NCBI GenBank assembly: GCA_937897665.1
Contig: CALCPB010000381.1
Coordinates: 1-6,744, forward strand
Direction of reading: 5' to 3'
Source of the DNA: an uncultured Halomicronema sp.
GTDB lineage: Bacteria > Cyanobacteriota > Cyanobacteriia > Phormidesmidales > Phormidesmidaceae
Length of the DNA stretch: 6,744 nt
Made by a program: the position numbers and the translations under genes. Shown here piece after piece: positions 1-4,512 of this stretch (positions within the stretch are counted from its first letter, which is position 1; each line of letters begins with the position of its first letter). The notes under the pieces are model-generated. The model did no database searches. It was not told where the DNA came from and was given only the letters and a program-made list of their open reading frames with translations.

Positions 1-69
1 TCGAGACACCTCAGGGTCAGGTTTGCTCCGGCTTATACATCAGTCATGCTTTGGTCCATGGATGGAGTT

Positions 70-161
70 AGATCCCCCCTGAAAAAGGGACATCCCAGTG
101 CAAATTGGCCAGATCCCCCTTGTTAAGGGGGCAGCGACAAGGGGGATCGGTCTTGTCGCTG
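70..161. repeat. Nested inverted repeats with G/C runs (degenerate interspersed repeat)
   Basis: Three perfect stems overlap here. Positions 115-121 pair with 125-131 (7 bp, 3-nt loop). Positions 112-123 pair with 137-148 (12 bp, GATCCCCCTTGT with its complement). Positions 132-141 pair with 152-161 (10 bp, CAGCGACAAG with its complement). They cannot all form at once. AGATCCCCC occurs twice, at 70 and 111. No coding sequence is convincing in 1-292. The pattern resembles the short CCCCCTT/AAGGGGG interspersed repeats common between cyanobacterial genes. It lies downstream of psbO, so it could also act at the 3' end of that transcript, but no T-run follows the stems. Assignment as a repeat rests on the sequence alone. 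Confidence 0.6.
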
Positions 162-292
162 AGTTCTAGAAATGTGTATGAGCGACAGCCTTGAGAAAGA
201 GAGGTGCCGCAGGCGGTGAGGTTTTCCCACATGTCCAAATTCCAGTTCTCAATCTGGATGAGGTTTAGTTGACACGTCGTCGATAACAATCC

Positions 293-1141
293 TTAGATGG
301 TCTCCGGTTCAATCCGGCCATAAAAGCGTCCCTTGATTTTGACGCCCATGGCTTCTTTCGCCCCAAAGTCGGTGTCCGAAGGTTGGGCGCTCTCAAACAA
401 ACCGGCAATTTCGCCCGTCGCTTGATTGACCCGGTTGACCTGCAGAGAAATGGACCCCTGGCCAATATCAAAGACCTTGGTATTGGGGCGAGCAAATTCT
501 TCGCTATCAGCACTCACCGGTAGACCGGCGGCCACATCGTAGCCCATCGCCAGACCGCGCCCTTTGGGGTCAATAAAGCTCGAGGTGCGATAAGGCGGCA
601 CATCAAACGTACCGGCCAACCGACTAGAGGGGCCAAGACGACCAGAAGAATCTTGATTTTGAGCCACTAAGCCCTTAATGGTGAATAACAGCGGTACCCG
701 TTCGCCATCGGGGAGCTGCACCGTCACCGGCTGAAAATCAAATCCCCCCTGCTCAGTAAAGGTCAGCATGCCGTTGGGCGCAGCCTTGAGAGAACCGCTC
801 ACCTGATCAAGGGTGAAACTTTCTCGGGTTAACGGTTTGGTGAGTTCAAACTGACTGTCCTGCCGTTTGATGCGGGGCGATCGCTTCACCAAAAAGGTTT
901 TGGGTTCTAAACACAGTTCTTTGAGCTGATAAGACAGGTCGGTGGCGATCGCGAGCGAATCCAGGCTCGCTTCCGACAGCTCTGGACAGTTGTTGGCTAG
1001 CCCACTACCTCGAATGTCGTCATAACTCAAGGAGCCGTTGTTGGCGGTGGGACTGCTGCTACAAGCCGTCAGGAAACCTAAAAAAGTCGCTAAAAAGAGG
1101 GCGATTAACGAACGGTATTTCATGTCTTTATGCAAATTCAT
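293..1141 (-). CDS. psbO: Photosystem II manganese-stabilising protein PsbO
   Basis: PsbO is the 33-kDa extrinsic protein that stabilises the Mn4CaO5 cluster on the lumenal side of photosystem II. From the 1141 start (282 aa) the protein has a basic N-terminus, a hydrophobic segment (about 11-24) and a lipobox LTAC ending at Cys27, as in several cyanobacterial PsbO precursors. Family signatures follow: YDDIRGSGLANNCP (40-53), KELCLEP (74-80), GFDFQPVTV (133-141), YRTSSFIDPKGRG (184-196) and GEIAGLFESAQPSDTDFGAKE near the C-terminus. Cys52 and Cys77 are the conserved disulfide pair. Start choice: the codon at 1141 lies just after AGGAG and AGGA on the minus strand. Homologues usually begin at the MKYRSL start (1123), which has a poor ribosome site; 1165 is also possible. 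The length is normal and the frame intact. The gene points away from the AP cluster, so it may be the housekeeping copy or a paralogue linked to the far-red cluster; the sequence alone cannot decide. Confidence 0.95.
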   Translation of the reverse strand: MNLHKDMKYRSLIALFLATFLGFLTACSSSPTANNGSLSYDDIRGSGLANNCPELSEASLDSLAIATDLSYQLKELCLEPKTFLVKRSPRIKRQDSQFELTKPLTRESFTLDQVSGSLKAAPNGMLTFTEQGGFDFQPVTVQLPDGERVPLLFTIKGLVAQNQDSSGRLGPSSRLAGTFDVPPYRTSSFIDPKGRGLAMGYDVAAGLPVSADSEEFARPNTKVFDIGQGSISLQVNRVNQATGEIAGLFESAQPSDTDFGAKEAMGVKIKGRFYGRIEPETI

Positions 1142-1223
1142 TTTCCTAATAACTCCTAACTCCATTCAGCAATGCGCGATCGCGAGCCTGTTAGCTTAAA
1201 AACTGAGCCAACCTGCCACCCTC

Positions 1224-1253
1224 CAGTCCTCTCTTGGGTTGAAGAGAGGACTG
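1224..1253. other. Perfect 12-bp hairpin upstream of psbO
   Basis: CAGTCCTCTCTT (1224-1235) and its exact complement (1242-1253) flank a 6-nt loop. The element lies 83-112 bp upstream of the psbO start, in the intergenic gap. No T-run follows on either strand, so a simple intrinsic terminator is unlikely. It could be a leader structure, an operator or a repeat remnant. No consensus promoter could be placed with confidence nearby. Confidence 0.55.
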
Positions 1254-1314
1254 AAGAGCGCAGGCATAAAGATGACCGGCTTGCCCTAACATCTGGCTAA
1301 GGACAGCTCCACTG

Positions 1315-1455
1315 CTAGATTTGAACAAGACTAATCTCCTGTTTGATCGCCTCATATCTGAGTGACGTGTTTTCCATCCGTAGACTATTCATCCGGACAG
1401 CCCACAGACTCAAACAGAAAATAATCAAGACGAGGATCAAAGCGCGGTTCTTCAT
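1315..1455 (-). CDS. Possible 46-residue single-pass membrane peptide
   Basis: I do not recognise this protein. The frame starts at ATG (1455) and ends at TAG (1315-1317). It encodes a basic start (MKNR), a hydrophobic stretch of about 16 residues (5-20, ALILVLIIFCLSLWAV), then a polar tail with spaced Leu/Met/Ile that could form an amphipathic or coiled helix. Size and layout resemble small thylakoid or inner-membrane peptides, but no family motif is visible. The ribosome site is poor: AAAGAG directly abuts the ATG. A stop codon of another minus-strand frame (1460-1462) lies four bases upstream, which would suit translational coupling, but that frame has no good start. It lies between psbO and the AP cluster. 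It may be chance, a decayed gene or a real small protein; I lean slightly towards chance. Confidence 0.3.
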   Translation of the reverse strand: MKNRALILVLIIFCLSLWAVRMNSLRMENTSLRYEAIKQEISLVQI

Positions 1456-1594
1456 CTCTTTACTCAAATTCAGATGTCATGTAATTGGCATTATTCAGTT
1501 CAGCAGCAGCCGATTGCTCCTGCTGGATTAGGGGTAAAAACCAAGCAGTCAAGCTCTGAAAACCTGGGCCTAGCCTCTGCCAGACAAGGCTTCA

Positions 1595-1990
1595 ATGATT
1601 AACGGCTGGGTTACCCATGAATCTAGGGAGAGCCAACAGATTAATCCGGCCACAGCTACCCAAAAACTGCCCGCCGAATATTCTTTCTCGGCATCAATTG
1701 AGGCGTTCATTAAGGTGGCTGAATTTGCAGAAGACAGCCAAGATCATGGCCTTGACACCGATCACTCAAACGCCTCAAATTCGGTCAATACCAACGAGTG
1801 CGTGACTTGTATCAAACCAGAAAGATCTAAAGAACTGGTGAAGGCCCCATTCGATGAGACCTATCGAAAAGTTTCTTTAAGCGATTTTAATCTGTTCATA
1901 AGTTCTTCATTTTTTTTGCTTATTCTCCTTTCAAACCTAGTAAAAGATGAAGTCTTTTCAAAGAGGCCAAGGCAGCTGATTCTAGATTAA
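1595..1990 (+). CDS. Doubtful hypothetical protein, 131 aa
   Basis: This is an open frame in the AT-richer gap upstream of the AP genes. I do not recognise the product. It is Ser/Asn/Asp-rich, has one CxxC (Cys69-Cys72) and a hydrophobic segment near the C-terminus (about 98-116, FNLFISSSFFLLILLSNLV) that could be a tail anchor. A weak AAGG precedes the ATG by 5 nt. Against it: the composition is unlike that of neighbouring genes, there is no recognisable domain, a second frame overlaps from 1617, and an inverted repeat (TTGAGGCGTT at 1698-1707, complement at 1769-1778) lies inside it. It is probably non-coding or a degraded gene, and is listed because nothing else explains the stretch. Confidence 0.2.
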   Translation: MINGWVTHESRESQQINPATATQKLPAEYSFSASIEAFIKVAEFAEDSQDHGLDTDHSNASNSVNTNECVTCIKPERSKELVKAPFDETYRKVSLSDFNLFISSSFFLLILLSNLVKDEVFSKRPRQLILD

Positions 1991-2023
1991 GTGGAATCTT
2001 ATCTGTATTCATCAATGAAGAGA

Positions 2024-2076
2024 CGTCAAGAAATTTGAGCCGAGATGCGGGTAATCTCTGCTGAATTTTCTTGATG
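2024..2076. other. Long near-perfect hairpin in the psbO-apcD gap
   Basis: The 53-nt stretch folds on itself. Arms 2024-2046 and 2054-2076 pair over 23 positions with three single mismatches (2034/2066, 2037/2063, 2041/2059) and one G-T pair, around a 7-nt loop (GCGGGTA). The spacing is symmetric, so no bulges are needed. No T-run follows on either strand. It lies about 300 bp upstream of the first AP alpha gene. A structured leader RNA, a small RNA or a repeat remnant are all possible; the sequence does not choose between them. Confidence 0.55.
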
Positions 2077-2253
2077 ACCCTTTGAGTGAAGTTCATCTTC
2101 TATGAGCCTAGTCTTGAATCAGTCGTCCACTCTCTGAGCGGCTGCTGTGCATAGATTTGGCTCCTGTTGAAGCCGTCTTCAGCAAGAAGCCTCAAACACT
2201 CAAAGTACCCTCTCATCAGAAGTTAGCTGGCTTGGGATAACAATTTGATGACT

Positions 2254-2275
2254 AAAATTTCTCAAATGAAATTTT
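2254..2275. promoter_or_regulatory. 8-bp dyad upstream of the AP cluster, candidate operator
   Basis: AAAATTTC (2254-2261) and its exact complement GAAATTTT (2268-2275) are separated by 6 bp. The dyad centre is about 117 bp upstream of the first alpha-subunit start, in AT-rich DNA where a promoter would be expected. FaRLiP clusters are activated by the response regulator RfpB, which has a winged-helix DNA-binding domain. Linking this dyad to RfpB is inference only, and AT-rich dyads also arise by chance. Confidence 0.3.
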
Positions 2276-2366
2276 CAAAAAATTCACTCAAGAAAAGATA
2301 TCAAACTCTAGGAGCAAGATAATTCAAGCCATCGCTTGATATGGATCTTTCATGCTGCGTTAAATT

Positions 2367-2371
2367 AGGAG
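2367..2371 (+). promoter_or_regulatory. Ribosome binding site of first AP alpha gene
   Basis: AGGAG lies 10 nt before the ATG at 2382 and supports that start, which also matches the MSxVT N-terminus of AP alpha-type subunits. Confidence 0.75.
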
Positions 2372-2381
2372 AAATCTAGTC

Positions 2382-2858
2382 ATGAGCTTAGTCACGGAAC
2401 TGATTCTGAGTGCCGATAGCGAGGCCCGTTATCCTGCCCCTAAAGAACTGAGAATTTTTCAAGACTTCGCAAAAACCGGCGAACAGCGGATTCGGATTGC
2501 TAAGGCGCTAGCCGAAAATGAACAGCGCATCGTGCAAAACGGCAGTAAAAAGTTTTGGGAGCGTTGTCCTAATACCCCGAGTAATAGTGGCGTCGATCGT
2601 AAGACCAATTCCTGCCAGCGTGATCAAGGTTGGTATGTGCGCCTGATTGCTTATTCCATTCTGGCGGGCAGTGAGCGCCCCTTAGAAGAAATCGGCACCG
2701 TTGGCATTAAAGAAATGTACAACAACTTAGAAATTCCCATTCGCAATATTGCCGAATGCATGCGTTGCCTCAAAGAAGAAGCGATGGCTGTCATGAGTGA
2801 CGACGATGCCCAAGAGGTCGCTCCCTACTTCGATTTGATTATTCATTCTTTGTCGTAG
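2382..2858 (+). CDS. apcD: Allophycocyanin alpha-type subunit, far-red ApcD paralogue (first copy)
   Basis: This is a 158-residue phycobiliprotein of the globin-like AP alpha family, a core subunit that binds phycocyanobilin and pairs with an AP beta chain. The start MSLVTELILSADSEARYP and the helices GEQRIRIAKALAENEQRIV, IKEMYNNLEIP and EVAPYFD are diagnostic. The chromophore cysteine is Cys78 in SCQRDQGWY (77-85), with Asp81 as the usual bilin contact. It differs from canonical ApcA in the chromophore-side loop: PNTPSNSG replaces the GGNAYGEE-type motif, and it carries FWERCP (58-63). It shares these changes with the second alpha gene. Cys62, Cys126 and Cys129 are additional cysteines. The context with a beta gene and an ApcE2-type linker indicates one of the FaRLiP ApcD2/ApcD3/ApcD5 group. 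I cannot fix the number; adjacency to the beta gene mildly suggests ApcD5. Family assignment is firm, subtype is inference. Confidence 0.9.
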   Translation: MSLVTELILSADSEARYPAPKELRIFQDFAKTGEQRIRIAKALAENEQRIVQNGSKKFWERCPNTPSNSGVDRKTNSCQRDQGWYVRLIAYSILAGSERPLEEIGTVGIKEMYNNLEIPIRNIAECMRCLKEEAMAVMSDDDAQEVAPYFDLIIHSLS

Positions 2859-2872
2859 GCATTCTCAGTTTT

Positions 2873-2893
2873 GAGTTGAACTTCAACTCTTTT
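2873..2893 (+). terminator. Weak hairpin plus T-run after first AP alpha gene
   Basis: GAGTTGA (2873-2879) pairs exactly with TCAACTC (2883-2889) across a 3-nt loop and is followed by TTTT (2890-2893). It starts 15 bp after the stop codon. The stem is short and AT-rich, so it is at most a partial terminator or attenuator between the alpha and beta genes, or an mRNA 3'-end stabiliser. Confidence 0.45.
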
Positions 2894-2927
2894 ATCGAGA
2901 ACTCACTTCTGCTTTCAAGTTGGGAAT

Positions 2928-3009
2928 AGGTTCAGGGTTGCAGGTTCAAGGTTCAAAGCTTTAACAGATGAGCTCTGACCTTGCACCTCTGACCTTCTAC
3001 CTTGCACAT
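2928..3009. repeat. Two converging arrays of degenerate 7-bp repeats
   Basis: On the plus strand, four AGGTTCA-like heptamers run in tandem at 2928-2955 (units 1, 3 and 4 are exact). After a 19-bp spacer, heptamers of the opposite sense run at 2975-3009: CTGACCT, TGCACCT, CTGACCT, TCTACCT, TGCACAT. In reverse complement the first four also start with AGGT. The arrays thus form an imperfect inverted pair able to fold into a hairpin. This resembles the short tandemly repeated repetitive (STRR) heptamers of filamentous cyanobacteria. It lies in the 211-bp spacer between the alpha and beta genes. The frame that crosses it from 2968 into the beta gene is a repeat translation, not an N-terminal extension. 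Confidence 0.65.
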
Positions 3010-3056
3010 TTTGACTTTTGCCGCTCTCTCTCTCTTAAAACTTTTTCTGAATACCT

Positions 3057-3062
3057 AAGGAG
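3057..3062 (+). promoter_or_regulatory. Ribosome binding site of AP beta gene
   Basis: AAGGAG lies 7 nt before the ATG at 3070. It decides the start: the in-frame ATG at 2968 would add 34 residues encoded by repeat DNA, whereas 3070 gives the canonical MQDAIT N-terminus. Confidence 0.85.
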
Positions 3063-3069
3063 ATCTTTA

Positions 3070-3555
3070 ATGCAAGACGCTATTACGACCCTGATCAATA
3101 CTTCTGACATGCAGGGCAAATATTTGGACGATAGCTCGTTAGATAACCTGCAGAACTATTTTCGCAGTGGCGATCTACGAGCCCGCGCCGCCATGTCGGT
3201 GAGCGCCAATGCCTCCAAAATCGTCACCAAAACAGTTGCCAAAGCCTTGCTGTATACCGATATCACGGCTCCGGGCGGCAACATGTACACCTGCCGCCGC
3301 TATGCGGCCTGCATTCGCGATATGGACTATTTCTTGCGCTATGCCACCTACGCCATGCTGGCGGGCGACCCGTCCATTTTGAATGAGCGCGTGCTCAACG
3401 GCTTGAAAGAAACCTATAACTCCTTGGGGGTTCCCGTTGGGGCAACGGTGCGAGCGGTGCAGTCCATGAAAGAGGTCGCCAGTGAAATGCTGGGAGCCGA
3501 GGCCGGCCAAGAGATGGGCGTCTATTTCGACCATATCTGTTCAGGGTTGAGCTAG
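3070..3555 (+). CDS. apcB: Allophycocyanin beta subunit, far-red cluster paralogue
   Basis: This is a 161-residue AP beta chain, the partner of the ApcD-type alpha subunits in core trimers. It has the canonical length and motifs: MQDAIT at the start, APGGNMYT (67-74), [29 protein letters not shown] across the bilin pocket, [14 protein letters not shown], and a C-terminus [10 protein letters not shown]. Cys81 in AACIRD is the phycocyanobilin attachment site and Asp84 the bilin contact. Asn71 in GGNMYT is the asparagine that is normally N-methylated in beta subunits. An unusual Cys75 (MYTCRR, where canonical chains I know have MYTTRR) lies six residues before Cys81. The N-terminal third diverges most from housekeeping ApcB, and the setting suggests the FaRLiP paralogue (ApcB2), the product that would pair with the flanking alpha chains. 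AP beta identity is firm; the B2 subtype is inferred from context. Confidence 0.93.
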   Translation: MQDAITTLINTSDMQGKYLDDSSLDNLQNYFRSGDLRARAAMSVSANASKIVTKTVAKALLYTDITAPGGNMYTCRRYAACIRDMDYFLRYATYAMLAGDPSILNERVLNGLKETYNSLGVPVGATVRAVQSMKEVASEMLGAEAGQEMGVYFDHICSGLS

Positions 3556-3919
3556 GGACTGACTGTATGGGGTCAGTCAGCTCGGCAAACAGTCTCGCGA
3601 GGGGGTCGGTGATCAAAGTGAGGTGTTCAGGAAGTCCTGGGCTTCGTCACCTCATGACTGCTGGCGCAAGGTCGATCACTCCGGTCGCTTTGAGAGCTCT
3701 CCCTCTTAAAGCGATCGCGCTCCCCGCCTGACTTTGATGGTTGATGCCGGTCTGTGAGCTCTCCCTCTCTGGCCGGTATTAGCCTTCGCCTGAGCCGCAT
3801 CATTGCTTTCGCCGACCCCGCCGCATCATCCCCCTATTCCAGTGACTTGCCGTCTGGTCTTAACGGCCCTGGCGACGGCGATACCTCTGAATCAAAACCT
3901 TATAACAATAGGATTTGCC
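3556..3919 (+). other. 364-bp intergenic spacer with two hairpins and a 13-bp direct repeat
   Basis: No gene is visible. CTGACTG (3559-3565) pairs with CAGTCAG (3574-3580) just after the beta stop codon, without a T-run. TGAGGTG (3619-3625) pairs exactly with CACCTCA (3648-3654), and its loop holds a smaller CAGGA/TCCTG stem. GAGCTCTCCCTCT occurs twice, at 3694-3706 and 3756-3768, 62 bp apart. A HIP1 octamer lies at 3711-3718. The length leaves room for an independent promoter for the downstream alpha and linker genes, but I cannot place one. Open frames reaching back from the alpha gene through this stretch (from 3803) lack AP homology. Confidence 0.5.
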
Positions 3920-4399
3920 ATGAGCATCATTACCCAAGCGATCGCCAATGCCGATCGCGAAGCGCGATATCTCAGTCGGGGAGAACTGGAGGCGATTAGT
4001 CATTTCTTTGACGAGGGACAACAGCGTCTCCGCATTGCCTCCATTTTGACCAGCAATGTTCAACTCATTGTGGAGCAAGGCAGTCAGCGATTTTGGCAAC
4101 GCTGCCCCCTGACTCCCAGCAATAGCGATAACCCCCGCTTTCAGGCTTCGTGTCTGCGTGATCAGGGCTGGTTTCTGCGCCTGATTTCCTATGCCGTCGT
4201 GGTGGGCGACATTGACCCGCTGCAGGCCAGTGGGGTACGCGGGGTCAAGGAGATGTACACCTCCCTCGAAATTCCCCTCAACAATGTGGCGGAATGCATG
4301 GGCTGTCTCAAGGAAGTGGCCCTCAGCCTGTTGAGCATTGATGATGCGGCAGAAGTCGCGCCCTATTTTGACTACTTGATTGAAGGGCTCAGACGCTAA
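3920..4399 (+). CDS. apcD: Allophycocyanin alpha-type subunit, far-red ApcD paralogue (second copy)
   Basis: This 159-residue AP alpha-family subunit is distinct from the copy at 2382 but clearly its relative. It starts MSIITQAIANADREARYLS and keeps GQQRLRIA, GVKEMYTSLEIPL, and EVAPYFDYLIEGL. The bilin cysteine is Cys78 in SCLRDQGWFLRL, with Asp81 behind it. Like the first copy it has FWQRCPLTPSNS (58-69) in place of the canonical glycine-rich chromophore loop, and cysteines at 62, 126 and 129 in the same places (AECMGCLKE). AGGA at 3910-3913, 6 nt before the ATG, supports this start over the longer frame from 3803. The apcE2-type linker gene starts 113 bp downstream on the same strand. It is one of the FaRLiP ApcD2/ApcD3/ApcD5 group; the number cannot be settled by reading alone. 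Its likely role is a low-energy terminal emitter in the far-red core. Confidence 0.9.
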   Translation: MSIITQAIANADREARYLSRGELEAISHFFDEGQQRLRIASILTSNVQLIVEQGSQRFWQRCPLTPSNSDNPRFQASCLRDQGWFLRLISYAVVVGDIDPLQASGVRGVKEMYTSLEIPLNNVAECMGCLKEVALSLLSIDDAAEVAPYFDYLIEGLRR

Positions 4400-4495
4400 G
4401 GCGAGTCAGGGTTCACCGTCAGGATTTTTGATTAACCCCGCGACTCAACCGGGCCTCATCAGAAATCTGGTTTCTCTCAGCAACATTTTTAATTC

Positions 4496-4499
4496 GGAG
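4496..4499 (+). promoter_or_regulatory. Ribosome binding site of apcE2
   Basis: GGAG lies 13 nt before the ATG at 4513, longer than usual. The start is nonetheless supported by the N-terminus, where GGSPVIHPQQY matches the conserved ApcE opening. Confidence 0.45.
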
Positions 4500-4512
4500 T
4501 TTAGAACACACC

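Noticed and set aside
1343..1531. Plus-strand frame starting at TTG, 62 codons
   Set aside because: No ribosome site, rare start codon and basic, unstructured product; the minus-strand 46-residue frame over the same DNA looks more protein-like.
2336..2365. TTGATA and TTAAAT, 18 bp apart, as the promoter of the first alpha gene
   Set aside because: The implied transcription start would fall on or after the ribosome binding site at 2367-2371, leaving no usable leader.
2928..3009. CRISPR-like array
   Set aside because: Units are 7 bp, contiguous and without spacers; this fits tandem heptamers, not CRISPR.
2968..3069. N-terminal extension of the AP beta gene from an upstream ATG
   Set aside because: It translates heptamer repeat DNA, has no AP homology, and a strong AAGGAG sits before the canonical MQDAIT start at 3070.
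3175..3534. Minus-strand frame opposite the AP beta gene
   Set aside because: Antisense shadow of a firmly identified gene, with a low-complexity Gly/His/Ala product.
3803..3919. N-terminal extension of the second alpha gene
   Set aside because: Canonical AP alpha chains start MSxx; AGGA 6 nt before 3920 supports the short form.
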